A DNA stretch of 64,000 bases from Coriaria nepalensis (GCA_027186245.1 CP114491.1:7561501-7625500); one strand, 5' to 3'; shown: positions 9,658 through 21,774, counted from the stretch's first letter. The notes: generated by a model from the sequence alone, not told the origin. Made by a program: numbers and translations.

Positions 9658-10287
9658 ATGGAGACTCTGATTGTTGTTGAACAGCGTAGGGACCAGTATT
9701 GTAGTCGGATCAAGCCGAATGGGCTGGTCCAATTTGGACCCTCTCCTTCCGAAGACATCACAGAGATCAATTGCCGGATTTTCCAATCTGGGGCAGGTAT
9801 ACTCCCTACATCATTGAAAGCTTGTAATGTTCCTGTTACCAAACAAACACGATCATTTTCGCCTAAAACACCTTCACCCCGGCCCCATTCCTGCCCCCAC
9901 TCTGATAATGTCACACATATTAGAGCAAATGCTGGAAGTGCGCCAGTTCCTATCAGATCCAAAGGCTATTTCAAGCATAGAGCTTTCATTGAAGAACTTT
10001 CCGTTGAAAGTTTCTCATTCCCTGAGCTATGGGCTGGACCCACTTACTCAAACTCACCACCCCCGAGCTCTTTACCAATACCCAAATTTTCGGCCCGGCC
10101 AAAGAGAACCGTGTCACTAGAGCTGCCTCAATCACCCTCTAAAGTTGAGGTCCATCCAACTGCCAAATCTGCACCCCCATCTCCTACTAGAGAGCATAAG
10201 CCTTACACCAGGGATATATTTCATGGTGATGACACCGCGACAAAGACCCTGCGTCGCATTCTTAATCTCAACCTTGATGATGAGTGA
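9658..10287 (+). CDS. PNRC-motif protein (possible mRNA-decapping adaptor)
   Basis: A single-exon frame of 209 codons from an ATG at 9658. The protein is Ser/Pro-rich and lacks a signal peptide or membrane segment. Residues 125-144 read WAGPTYSNSPPPSSLPIPKF. This resembles the motif of animal PNRC proteins, where a (Y/W)AG..(F/Y)S..P.PS.LP.P segment is followed by the decapping-factor binding site. A short basic stretch (RPKRTVSLELP, 147-157) and a C-terminal helix-like end (TKTLRRILNLNLDD, 195-208) follow; both look conserved rather than random. In animals PNRC2 links decapping enzyme DCP1 to mRNA decay. A similar job here is inference from one motif only. The long T-rich stretch before the ATG (9200-9657) probably contains a 5'UTR intron that I could not place. 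Confidence 0.78.
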   Translation: METLIVVEQRRDQYCSRIKPNGLVQFGPSPSEDITEINCRIFQSGAGILPTSLKACNVPVTKQTRSFSPKTPSPRPHSCPHSDNVTHIRANAGSAPVPIRSKGYFKHRAFIEELSVESFSFPELWAGPTYSNSPPPSSLPIPKFSARPKRTVSLELPQSPSKVEVHPTAKSAPPSPTREHKPYTRDIFHGDDTATKTLRRILNLNLDDE

Positions 10288-12884
10288 AGTATGGAGCATG
10301 ATGCTCCTCTGTATATATTTGTTAACTGGGTTAGTCTTAGATTGTATATAGAGTGAATAAACCAGTAAGTAGTGGGAGTTTCAGTACAAGTATGTCTAGT
10401 TTTCTATAGTGGTGCTGTAGCCGAGCAGATGGAGATGGATGCATTGGATTTGAATTGGGTTCATGTCTAGTAAGACAAAGATTCTGAAGAATATGCGGCA
10501 TGGGAAATTATCAGGAAACAGAAGGAAATTTATGGTTGGGAAATGTCTGGTGAACTGGAAGGACTATTGGCATTGTGGTATTGAACTCTAATCTCTTGGG
10601 GCAGAGGGGAATCTATAATCTTAGTAGTAAATCATTTCTAAATATAGACCCCTTAGAAAACTCCTATTTCTCTATTCAGATTGTAGGTGTAGGTACTGAC
10701 TGATACTTTGTACAAACTGTAGGACCTTCAACCAGCATATCTTACCAATTCTGTGGGTTTTGTTTGATTGGCTATTTGCATGGTCACTCCTTAGTTTCCA
10801 TTCGGTAATGTTTGACCTTTGTTTCTATATCCTACCTCCCTTTCTAGCCTAGTTGCTTATTCTATTTTCTTCCGACTTACTAAACCTTTACCTTGATCCC
10901 CGGTCTCCTGAATATGGTGTCAAACCAATAACCCTCCACTTTTCATCAGATTCACAAATGCCCCCTCTCTCTCTTTTCAGTTTCTTTCTTTCTTTCTTAC
11001 CTCATGCTAGTAGATTGAGTTCTGAAGTCCTTTATCTGCATTCTATGAGGTGTGAGTTTCTCCCTTCACCATCTTTTCTGTTTTTTCAGAGGAAAAGTTG
11101 GGAAGGGGTAGTCATGGTTATTGCTTCCTGCATATGCTTCTTCGTTTCCTTGTTACCCTTCTTGCTTTCTAGTAATAGTAATAAGTCCTTTCAAGTTTCT
11201 TCTTTCTGTGTGCTGGGCTACACATGCATTATGGATCCTGTAAGGCGCATCTTTCATGGAGACTTCCTCTTTCTCCAAGCCATTTCTAAGGTAACACCCA
11301 TTTTGGCATTGGCATTGATTACTATAACCTTATGTGAATCATATTTCCTTTAACAAACTTTTTAGCAGGAAAATAGTTGCAGGAGAATGCCAGCTGCTGT
11401 TTCTTATCTGGAAATGGTGCTGTTGTATTGATTTTGGTTTCAGGAGCTTCCTGCCATTTGTGTCATTCACATGTGGAAGAGATGCATATAGAGACTGTAT
11501 ACGGTTCTTTTATTTAGTTCTGCCCTCTATCCTTTTGTATCTCCTTTTATTTAGGAGTTGTCTCTTTTAATCTTAGTGCAAGTGCTCTTGTAATTTGTTT
11601 GATATTCTTAGTCAAACTTATCTTGTATCACCTTTTGTCCGAACTTCAATGATAATCAAACTGGTCTTTAAACTCAAAGATGCTTTGTTTTTTCTCTTGG
11701 GTTGCTATTATATTCGATACTGCAGCAGACAGGCCTTAAAATTTGAGTAAACTGTAATATAATTTGTGGATTCAAATTGGATTTTAAACTGAAATTGTCA
11801 TTAGGTCTTTGTGTTAGAAATTGACCCAACTGCTAAGCTTTGGTGTTAAGCAGGATTGGTGCACTCAACTGTCGATTGTTGCCACCCCGTTACTGATAGA
11901 ATTGACAAGTATGATTGCCCTTCATTCGTCGATGAAGATGATATAGAAGGGAGGAGATCACTTCGGTCAATAATTTCCTTGAAAATTGAGTGTTTTGAAA
12001 TTTGTGCCAGGATGATGCAAACGATGCTGATATATTTGATAGTTCTTACAGAACAAAAAATGAAAAAAATGGAAAACCAGACTTTGGATTTTATGGATCA
12101 TAGTGGTCGACCCCACAGGCCACAAGTCACTTGTCTGGAAAAGGACTTGTGAAATTGGATCTATTCCCTTAAATCTATCGCTCAGAATATTTATTATTTC
12201 TAACTTTTATTTATTTTTAGATTTTTTTCTCTGCTTTCTCTTTCAACAGAAACAGACAAAAACGGGTACGACCGGAGATAATAAGAACATTGTTGGTTTT
12301 TTTTTTTTTTTCCCATTGAAAACCAAATGATAAACTATGTAGACAGCAATCGGTATCCTTGGTGCACCTAAAACGACGATTCAGACACGTAGAACACGAC
12401 GGTCTCACAAGTAAGTTTACAATTTTTCTAATTTTTACACTTTTTTTTAAGACTCAACTAGATCTTCAGTTTCACCTGAATGTTATTAGTTTAACAAATA
12501 AAATTATGTCCTAAGTAATATATGTTAATCATATCTTATAGGAATAAATTGAATATTATATTATACTAAGTCTAGATTTTAAACGTACTCTGAAAAAAAA
12601 AAAACAAATAACATATTAAGTGTGATCAAATCGAATTGTAACAACAAGACCATTTACAAACCAAACTACAATGGCGAAAAGCAACTAAAGACGAAATTCG
12701 ATGAGTCATATTGCCAATATATTACACACAATCAATCCTACTACAACAACATCTCGTCCTAACAATAACAACAAAATCACTATCCAGTAGCTCTGCCCTC
12801 TAAAAAAAGGGGGAAAAGAACATTTAAAAAAGAAAAAAAAAAAAAAAAAAACAGAGTAATCTCTTTTCTCCTTAAACAATGATG
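10288..12884. other. Intergenic region, no supported gene
   Basis: Holds the 3' UTR of the PNRC-motif gene and about 2 kb of T-rich sequence. Open frames at 10853-11353 and 11856-12152 have no recognisable domain, unusual composition and no splice context. Transcribed non-coding sequence cannot be excluded: the T-rich, C-poor strand bias resembles introns or UTRs. The 12640-12884 part is probably the 3' UTR of the FLZ gene. Confidence 0.5.
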
Positions 12885-13950
12885 TCAAGTTGAGAAATTG
12901 TCCACGCCATCTAGTACCATTTCCTTATAACGGCATTCGCAGCTGCAAAAAGCCCTGTCTCCTCTGCATTTACAAAGTGTAAACAAAATTGTTAGAATTG
13001 AATCAAATAAAATAAAATAAGATAAAATAAAATGATATCATAAATAAAGTTGGATCGAACCCGTAAATGTAAATGTCATTCTTCTGCTCAAGATTCTTCT
13101 TGCAAGTGTGACAGAAGCTAAGAAAATGCCTCTGAAAATTCGATTCATCTGAAAATGAAGAACAGCAACTCTCCACAACACAATTAAAAAATATATGAGT
13201 TGTTCTTGGATTAGGCCCATGTGAAATCACACAAGTGTACTCTTCAGATAACTTCATCTCATTCACAGAAAACTTGATATCCCTCGGTACCGAATTCCCA
13301 TTCTCGGTTCCGAATCCAGGCCGGGATTCGACTTTCACAACCTTGTTGCAAAACATAACCTTCTCTGCTTTTAGTGAGTTATCAAAAATATGAGTTGTTC
13401 TTGGACTAGGCCCGTGTGAAATAACACAAGTATACTCTTCAGTTAACTTCATCTCATTCACAGAAAACTTGATATCCCTCGATACCGAATTCCCATTCTC
13501 GGTTCCGAAACTGGGTCGGGATTCGACTTTGACAACCTTGTTGCCCAACAGAACCTTCTCCGCTTTTAGTGTGTTATGATGGTCAGTGAGAAGCAGAGCA
13601 ATACCCGTTGCATCTGAGCTGTACTGTTTGGTTTCTGAGAAAGTTTTGGGAGATTTGTGTTGTTGGTTTTTCTTTCCGTAGTAAAATGGGTTATGGCCAA
13701 AAGGGGAATAAGGGTTAGTGTTTTTAGTCTCTAGGACTGAAGTTGAGCTGATCAAAACGCCGGACTCAGAAGTGAAGGCTTTGATGAATCTTGATGAAGA
13801 AGAAAAGAGGAAATGTGAAGTGGGCTTTTTGTAGTTCTTCTTTTGAGTAGGAGATGATGATGATGACGATGACGATGATTGAGGGCTTTGATCTGCCATC
13901 AAAGCTTGCTTAGTGTTGTTTGTAACCGTTCTAATCCTATTCCTTAACAT
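12885..13950 (-). CDS. FCS-like zinc finger (FLZ) protein, MARD1/FLZ8-9 type
   Basis: Two exons, complement(12885..12963, 13061..13950); 97-bp intron with GT-AG ends. 322 residues. The start MLRNRIR...KQALMAD is typical of this FLZ subgroup. A Ser run (25-33) follows. The FLZ domain spans about 275-312: FLSFCHTCKKNL (first CxxC), DIYIY, then in exon 2 GDRAFCSCECR (second Cys pair). The intron cuts the domain just before the second Cys pair, the usual place in this family. FLZ proteins are adaptors that bind the SnRK1 kinase, and MARD1 is linked to ABA and seed dormancy. Oddities: the usual Arg after DIYxY is Gly, and residues 127-191 and 192-256 are a direct duplication carrying the subgroup motif EEYTCVISHGPxPRTTHIF twice. 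Leader and UTR extend to about 14270. Confidence 0.93.
13193..13582 (-). repeat. In-frame 195-bp tandem duplication inside the FLZ gene
   Basis: Two copies, 13193-13387 and 13388-13582, with a period of exactly 195 bp (65 codons). Identity is high (I count around 12 amino-acid differences in 65), so the event is recent and the frame is kept. Confidence 0.92.
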
Positions 13951-14279
13951 TACTCACTCTTTTGAAAATTAACCACAAAAAAGAAAAAAGACTTTAAGAG
14001 TTCCTGAAACTGATTCCCAGATGAAATACCAGAAATAAAAATCAGATCTTTTTTCTTTTTCAAAGATGAAGAAAAAGAAAATCGAATTTGTGCCAGAATT
14101 CCGTGGCTTCCATTTCTGAACACTACAGAAAAAAAAAAAAAAAAACAAAGCACTCTGGCCTTCTTCTCTGTGAATTCTTTACTTCATCATCTGATTTTTT
14201 CTTTTTTCTTTTTCCCCTTTTCAATCTCAATCTGAAGTTGGAGTAATCTGCAACTTGGGAGAGAGAGAAAGTAATGGCT

Positions 14280-16169
14280 CTTAGGCTTTACAAGATTAAA
14301 AATGGTATGTATGTGGGATTGATTGCCTTAAAAAGGAGGGGAAATGAAAAGGAGACGCGTGTAAGGTTAATATATATATATATATATATATAAATGATTT
14401 TGAAATTTATTTTTTGTATTTTTATGATATCAAAATTTAATTTTGTTTTATTCTGCTAATTATTTGAAATTTATTTTAAAATATATTAAATATTTTATTA
14501 TGAAAAAATAATTAATATTATATTAAATTATTTTTAATTTATTTTATTAAATTTGATACATATTAATTAATTATTTTTTATTTTTTATTTTTCATTTAAT
14601 TAAATTTCGATAACATATAAATTTAAACATTTTAAAAAACAATCATATTTAAATTATTTACAAAAATTATCTGAATCCAAACCATCTGAATAAAACACAT
14701 CTCTAAACGTGTGTTTATAAAAACTATTTTTATTTTCTTATTTATTTATTTATAATAATAATAATTAATTAATATAGAGTTCCTTCGCTTAGATCATGTT
14801 ATTTTGTCGTTACTCTAGATTAACCTGTCTTTTATTATTATTTATTTATTTATTTATTTATTTATTATTATTACTAGATCTATTATTAGACTTACTTATT
14901 TATTTGGTTATTTATTGTGCTTTGTGGGATGATCATGTTTGGATAAATGATATTTGGATCCCTAAGCTTGAAACAATATTATTATAAAAATATGACTTAC
15001 GTCTCAAATTAAATATTATTATTTTATATTATTTTAAATATTATTTCTATAAGATAAATAATATATATAATTATAAATATAAATAAAAATAAAAAGTGGA
15101 AAAGACAAGAAGACCCTGGGCCCATTTTCTGGTTGATCTCGTGGAGTAAGGTGGGCCTACTAGAATGCAGAGCTGAACGGGCCTTTTTCTTTCTTTCTTT
15201 TATTTTTTTTATTTTTTATATTTTTTAATACCTTTTTACAGTTTTACATGTGAAAGAATTTGTGAGCCCATCCGTTCTATTTGCAAATATTATTTTAATT
15301 AATTAAAAATTCAATTTAATTAAATAGGAAGATGACAAGAAAGATGTAAGATAAGTAGACAAGTTAATAGATGCTTAGATGGGGACCACCTCATCTACTA
15401 GAAAAAAAAAGACCCAATAAGTGGGCTGGTGGGCCCTTTTCATTATGCCCAGCTCCGTGAAATTATTAATCAAACTAGCTGACATAGATAGATTATAGAT
15501 TGGTTGGAGATTACAAAAAAAAAAAAAAAAAATTTAATTATTGGATTAGAGATAGGATACCTATAATGGGTTACTAGTAGGGCCCCCTCCTCCTACACTA
15601 AGAAGTATGTTTGGTCAGAGAGAAGAGAGAAATGAACTTCATTATAAAAATGAAAGAGAAAGATTCATTTTTTGGATATATTTTTTTTTTAATAAAAATA
15701 TCTATTATTTAAATAATATAAAGAAGAAGACAATTATTTTTAATATATTTATAATTATATCTTTTTTTAATAAATATTTAATTAAATAATAAAAATTAAT
15801 ACCATAAAAATATATTCTTTTAAAACACATTCTCTTTCCCTTTCCTTCTTTTTCTCTTCAATTTAAAAAAAAAATGAAAATTTAGATAAAATTTCCCCAA
15901 CTTTTTAAATTTTTTTTTTCCTCATTCTCCATTCAAAGAAACGAATTACAAACTTAAGATATCTATTACACTCACAAGCTACAGTTGTGAATGCTTATCA
16001 TATCAAACTCAAACCTTCTTCTTTCTTCAAGGTTGGAGCCCTGACATTGAAACTTGCAGCAATCTATGTAAAAGAGACTTCAATAGTAAAAAGAAATACG
16101 ATAACAAAAACCTAAGAAAACAACAAAGTACAGTTCTAAGCATTTGCCTGCTAAAAGACAAAGAACTCA
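14280..16169. other. AT-rich intergenic region between FLZ and WDR4 genes
   Basis: Contains the FLZ promoter side (14280-14370), a (TA)n run at 14371-14391, a (TTTA)n run at about 14838-14866 and long A/T stretches. GGGCCC-type motifs (15119-15125, 15429-15436, 15582-15587) resemble TCP/site II elements. I see no gene; short open frames here are AT-rich noise. Confidence 0.5.
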
Positions 16170-18907
16170 TCATTGTTTTAGTTTTCTATCATTTCTGGTT
16201 CTCTTCCTAAAATCTCTTTTCTCTGCAGTGTATTGTTTTTTAATCATCATATTGCTCATTGCTGTCTTCACAGCTTCAGCAGCTGCCATGAAAACATTTT
16301 CCTCGAATGACACACTTCCCTGCAATTCTTGGAGTAACTTCTCTCCTCCAGGTACCTTGCTATCTTCTAATACACATGGCTCAAGCTCGGTTTCTGCAAA
16401 TCCAGAGATAACCCGAACACGGGCGAAAGAAGGATGATTGTAACCGGGCAAATTGGACACACCACTTACCATCCAGATTAATCCTGTGGTATAGGAAGAG
16501 CTTGTCCCTAGGCTTGTAGGAATGAAAGTATCTCCCTTTATAGTAACCACCTTATGGAACAAAATTTTAAAAAAAGTGATTTTTTTTTTCCCAACTTATC
16601 CCATCTCTATTTTAATGTACTATGATTCTTCGGGTCCATACCTTGGCTATAGATAGAGTGTGAGCAGATAGGTCACAGCTAAGTAATATTATTCCTTGAA
16701 AGCTGCAAGGGAATTGTTGAGAGATAATAGAGACGTGGATCAAATCAAGAGAAAATTATGGAATGGACAATACCGAAAAAACTTGCCTTTGAACAGCTAC
16801 AGCAACAAGTGTACTATCGGAAACAGTAGAGAGACTTGTGATAGCAGAATGGAACTCGTCATCTTTTCCATTAGACTCTAAAACGTCTACCTTCAATTAA
16901 TCAAGCAGTCAATCAAGACACACCAAATATGAAGGACACTGAGTTTCCACAATGCCAATCCAGTTTAATTTTCATGTCTTTTAAGTGTTTATCAAACAAG
17001 ATTACAATTATAAGCATTGACACTAGATTCAAACTGCCCTTGAATCTGCAAGGATTTGGTTCTCGAAAGAATCTCGAGAGATGGGTGGATATGTCAAGTG
17101 GAGTACCTTTCCTCCGATCTCACAAGTATCAAGGAGCAATCCAGAAGGAATATCCCATAAGCGTACCTGCAAAACCAATATAATTTTCCATTTTTACACA
17201 GCGCACCAACAAAAAGTTGACAACAAGATAAACATTTATTAATAAAAAGTTAAATATTTTATGTACTGACAGTTGAATCACCACTTCCTGAAACAAGATG
17301 GCCCTGGGGACCTTCTGGGTTGCATATAAAGGCAAGACAGGATACAAACCTGCAATATATAAATGATATTGATTTTTCAGCCTGACAGCAATGAGATAAA
17401 TAATACTCAGTACTTGAAAAGTTATCGACATATTCAAGGAAAGTACTTAGAAATAATGAGACAGAAAATGGTTCTTGGCATTCTAAACCAAGGATGAAGG
17501 AACTGACTTTGTCTTTACTTTATCCATATATAAAACAAGGGTGCAGAAGAGTAGATAGTAATCACCAGAAACACCACCACCCAATGAAAGAATCTAACTG
17601 AGGATGTGCAATCTTTTGGATAAGAATCTCATTCATCATAGCCAATCCACTAATGTTTACTAAACATGTCATCAGAAAAACTCACTCTGTGTGACCAAGG
17701 CAAAAACTTTGTATCTCATGAGCTCCATCTAAAGGCTTCCTTGGAAATACAGTCACCTGCCATGAGAGTAAGGATCATAAGATCATCTTGAGAAGCACAA
17801 ATCAATTTAGTAATTCGTCTTGTTAAATCAGTAAGGTAGTTAGATTACACGGATTTTAAAATCTCGGTCAGCACTGATAATAAATCGCCCATCTGGTGAG
17901 ACTTCCTGAAAGAAACATAACCTTAGTTATATTATAGGTAAAGTAAGAACCATGTAGAACAGGTTACAAACTTCATGTGTAAGAAAAGTAGAATTAGTTG
18001 ACTTACCAGGCTAGTAATTATACTACAATAGTGTGAAAGCAAAGGGGATGCTTTCTTAGTGACCGAAGCTTGATTTCCATCAATCCCATCTAGATCCAAA
18101 ACCCAAATAACACCAAATTTATCGGCAAAACAAACATAGAGGCAATCGTTGCTTATGGCAACAGCACTCACTCTTTTCTCTGAGACCCTGTAAAATAGGA
18201 AAAAGATTCAGTGCATACAAGAGCAAGACCCTATTGGGGCATAAAGCACCTTTCTGAACTGGTGTTGCATAAACTACGATGTCAAGCTGCATTATGATTA
18301 TGTTTCACAGTGCATGTATCAAGTAAAAATAAATTTCGATACTCCACAAAGGCATATCAAACTAAAATAACTTACACATTACAAAAGCATCGCCAAGTCT
18401 CTGTCCACCATATCTTCACAAGCTTATCATCACCAGCTGATACAAATAACTGCCCATTTCTGCTATAACGAATTGCTCTAATAGAATCCTTATGAAATTG
18501 CCTATCAGATTCATCAACCAAAGACACTGCACACTTCTCCCTGTAAAATCAAAAGTTGGAAACTAAAAAATTGGATGATCAAATAACAAAAGAAAATCTG
18601 AATGCGAGTAAAGTGAATCAACAACTTCATTTGAGAACTAAAAACTGCAAATTCTCTCTTTATATTAGCTAAAATCGTGCTTCAAGAATTCAGAATCCAA
18701 TTATTAAAAAAAAAGTAAATTGATCGTTGATAGTTAACCACTCTTCCGAGAAATTCTAAGATCTGCTTACTGGAGGGAGAAGACTCGAAGGTCCGACCCG
18801 ACGGCAACGGAAACAGATTTCTGGTTCGGATCAACAGCAACAAGAGCCGGAGCTATCTCTACGTCCTTGTTGATGGGATCACCTTCTTCAATCGGAGTGT
18901 CCTCCAT
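16170..18907 (-). CDS. tRNA (guanine-N7-)-methyltransferase non-catalytic subunit (WDR4/TRM82-like WD40 protein)
   Basis: Ten exons, complement(16170..16550, 16642..16702, 16787..16890, 17107..17166, 17271..17349, 17686..17756, 17849..17905, 18007..18187, 18376..18540, 18771..18907), giving 431 residues. WD40 repeats are visible: RAIRYSRNGQLFVSAGDDKLVKIW, EVSPDGRFIISADRDFKIR, and HLVSGSGDST/VRLWD across exons 6-7. The C-terminus is basic (KRDFRKRTRNDRKLKQ). The partner TRMT8 methylates G46 of tRNAs; this WD subunit stabilises it in the nucleus. Exon pattern, order of repeats and length (usual 400-450) fit. The intron after exon 8 has a GC donor (AAAG|GCAAGT) instead of GT, in an otherwise perfect splice context; all others are GT-AG. 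A telobox and GCCCA elements precede the ATG. Confidence 0.93.
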
Positions 18908-18929
18908 TTTCTTTGCTCGGAGAAATATT

Positions 18930-19095
18930 AGGGGTAGGGTTTAGGGAGCGCGAAATCTTAAAACAGTGTCGTTCCCAAAGTAAAAGCTAATAATAATTGC
19001 GGGTCTGCGTGGAGAAGCCCATCTCGTTTAGATTGATTGTTGAATATGGTGTTTATGGGCTTGATGGATGCCCTTCCAGAGAAGAAGCCCATCTA
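18930..19095 (-). promoter_or_regulatory. WDR4 gene promoter/leader with telobox and site II elements
   Basis: On the minus strand, AAACCCTA (telobox, about 18935-18942) lies just upstream of the ATG. TGGGCT-type site II motifs occur near 19020, 19056 and 19087. This pairing is common in plant genes for translation and RNA modification. Confidence 0.6.
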
Positions 19096-19140
19096 ATTGG
19101 AAGGCTTGTGCCATATCTCGTGGGGTAAAAATGTATAAAA

Positions 19141-20011
19141 TTCACTAGTTAAAATGTGTCACATTATTTAAAAAGATTAAATAGATCAGATTTTAAATAA
19201 TATGGTTAAGATTGAGTAAATTTTCGGTTTTCGGTAAAATTGAACCGAAATTACAACTGACTCGAATTTTCACTAATATGGTCATAAAAATTAATCGAAA
19301 CCGAGCCGGAATTAGATTGGTTAGTTTCGGTCTAAATCAATCGATTTTGTAGTTTTTCACACTAATTTTTTTTCATTTATATTTAATTATATCATGATAT
19401 ATGTAATTAATGAGTATATATTAATATTATGATGTATATAATTTTTATATTATCCAATAATTTATTTTATAAAATTACCTTCATTTAATATTATTTAAAA
19501 AAAAATTCAATATTATAACGATTATAAATGTCAATTTACCTTAATATCAATCAAAATAATATTTAAATATATCATAAAATCATAATTCATTAACTCAATA
19601 TCATCCAAATGAGTATAAAACAGGTCAAACGATTTTTGGTACTAAATGCAGAAAATAATCCACTTATCACATCAATTTGTAAATTATTTTGCTTAAACAA
19701 GAGTTCTCACGCTTATACAAACACGACAAATACAAAGATAAAATTGAGAGTAGAGACTAATTTGGGATTATTGTTACAATTATAACTAAAAATAAAAAGT
19801 TTTGGTCGATGCATTGAAACCGATCGAAACTTCAACAATCGATTTAACCGAAACTAAAATTTAATTAATAAACCAACCAAAACCGATCGAAAATTATCGA
19901 TTTTAATCGGTACGGTTTTTTCTTTCCTCACCCAAGATATAGTATATTTAAACTAGTGAATTAAGTAAAATCCATCCTATTTTAAATGATTAACACATTT
20001 CAACGAGTAAA
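19141..20011. repeat. Imperfect terminal inverted repeats around a CCGAAA-rich AT segment (probable MITE, perhaps nested)
   Basis: The left end TTCACTAGTTAAAATGTGTCAC matches the inward reading of the right end TTTACTCGTTGAAATGTGTTA; both are followed by ATTTAAAA. The inside has a second layer of ttcggttttcggt / aaccgaaatt and cgatcgaaa motifs on both flanks. This looks like one MITE inside another. I could not settle a target duplication. Confidence 0.55.
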
Positions 20012-20639
20012 CTAAATTAGTCTACGATCATCAAAGTATTTATTGTTTGTGACGGTTACATTTTAGATTTCAAACTGAATTTTATGAGACCAAACTAAAT
20101 CTTGAAAAACATCATGGCAAACTCAAGTTTTGAGCAGGAATGGAGTACAAATGAACTAAATATTCAAAGAATCTACGTTTGGTTAGCTGCGTTTGAAACT
20201 CCAAATTCAAGCTAAAATGCTCGTTGAACCCTATATTTTCAGTCCGTCACAAATAGCTTCACTAAAATACTCTCAAGTCTTGCAAGTAAAGGGGGAAAAG
20301 AAAAAAGGAGCATTCATGGTAAAATCTACAACGGCCCATGTACACCACCTTGTCTGATAAACTGAAATTTGAACTTTGATTGAGAGAGAGGGAGAGAGTG
20401 AGCTAAGATAACATGAATTCATCGAGCTCCTACAAAGACATAACATATAAAAGAAGCAAAGGGATGTTATTAGTTCGCTCAACAACAAAATAAAGCAGCT
20501 AGCTACCAGAAAAGCCGGGTTAATTCCTCAATGGCTAATAAAAAGAGGAATTTGGGGAGGCCCGCCCCACCCCCCGCCGCAATTCCACAGATTTTTCCAC
20601 AACAAACCCATCAACTAAACCAAACAAACAAAACAAACC

Positions 20640-21677
20640 TTATATTCTTAACGTAGTACACCCCATAATCGTTCCACGGCATCTTGTCATTTGAGCTGCA
20701 TGGCGCCAAGTCGGTCTCTCCCCTCCAAGCGTCAAAATCTCCACATCAGCCATGGGCTTGATCCCCCAATTCAATCGGTCTGGCCCTATAACCCCTCCGA
20801 TCACGTAGATCTCATCTCTCAGGCTTGTCATCGCAAACCCGATTCTCCTACGAAACTCAGATGCCGAAACCACCACTTTCCTCACTTCCTGTTCCTGCTT
20901 CATGATCAGCCCATGGCTCATGACATATAGCGAGCCCTGAACAACCGCCATTGGACCATGTTGCCAACCGTAATCCTCCACTCTCCAACCGTGTCCCAAG
21001 TTATCAAATATCTGCACTGTCGACAAACCCTTGTGCAATACGTACACCTTGCCTCCCATCACTACTCCCGTACATGCTGAGTTGTGGGTCCGGTGTAGGT
21101 CAGGTATCGGGATCCACACGTCTTTCTCAGGATCATATATCTCCGCCTGAGAAATTGATTTCCGGCAGCTAGTGAACCCCCCTGCCACCACAATCTTCCC
21201 ATCCAAGACACAACATGCAAACATTGCACGCGGGACCAACATTGATGCACATGGGGCCCACTGCCGTATCACTGGGTCGTAGGACCACACCTCGTTGGTT
21301 GCGAAGTTACCATCTTGATCGCCAGTTAAGGGATCGACGGCATCACTTCCGCCTCCAAGAACGAACAACTTTCCGGAAGTAGAGACAGCTCCAAAGTGAG
21401 CGAGATGCCGTACTTTTGAGGGAAGTACAGGAAGTGTTATCCAAAGGTCATGGAGAGGGTCGTACAGCTGCCATAAATTTTCAGGATCAAAAGCGCAAAC
21501 ACATAAGAGGTCCTCAGATGAACCGACCTCTTCTCGAGCTCTGAACATTTCCGGGCTACGGACAGCAGATCGCCAGGAGTGAGAAACGAGTTCAAGCTTG
21601 GGATGGAGGTAGAATGGGACCCGTGCAAGGCATCTGAAAGCTACCGCATCCGGAAGGCCTTCAATCAGTCCTGACAT
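20640..21677 (-). CDS. F-box/kelch-repeat protein, SKIP30-like
   Basis: 345 residues, coding region in one exon. An F-box near the N-terminus (about residues 5-45: EGLPDAVAFRCLARVP, ELVSHSWRSAV) would bind SKP1/ASK in an SCF ubiquitin ligase. Kelch repeats follow: LFVLGGGSD, FACCVLDGKIVVAGGF, VYVLHKG, EIYVIGGV. These form a propeller that picks the substrate. Sequence, length and block order match Arabidopsis SKIP30 as I recall it. The first ATG in frame is 21677 (MSGL); the frame is open further upstream but has only TTG there. A 1,189-bp intron sits in the 5' UTR. The 3' UTR probably runs to about 20300. Confidence 0.93.
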   Translation of the reverse strand: MSGLIEGLPDAVAFRCLARVPFYLHPKLELVSHSWRSAVRSPEMFRAREEVGSSEDLLCVCAFDPENLWQLYDPLHDLWITLPVLPSKVRHLAHFGAVSTSGKLFVLGGGSDAVDPLTGDQDGNFATNEVWSYDPVIRQWAPCASMLVPRAMFACCVLDGKIVVAGGFTSCRKSISQAEIYDPEKDVWIPIPDLHRTHNSACTGVVMGGKVYVLHKGLSTVQIFDNLGHGWRVEDYGWQHGPMAVVQGSLYVMSHGLIMKQEQEVRKVVVSASEFRRRIGFAMTSLRDEIYVIGGVIGPDRLNWGIKPMADVEILTLGGERPTWRHAAQMTRCRGTIMGCTTLRI

Positions 21678-21774
21678 AATAATAATATCGATCTGCTTCT
21701 CATCCGTTTCAGACTGTTGTCTCCTCAGTACTGACTGAATACGAGTGTTGATTGAATACAAGAGAGTGAAAAAC

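Noticed and set aside
10853..11353. 166-codon open frame between the PNRC and FLZ genes
   Set aside because: Low-complexity Phe/Leu/Ser composition from T-rich DNA, no domain, no splice or leader context.
21678..21761. N-terminal extension of the SKIP30-like protein
   Set aside because: Starts with TTG and lies next to a likely 5'UTR splice acceptor; the family starts at MSGL.
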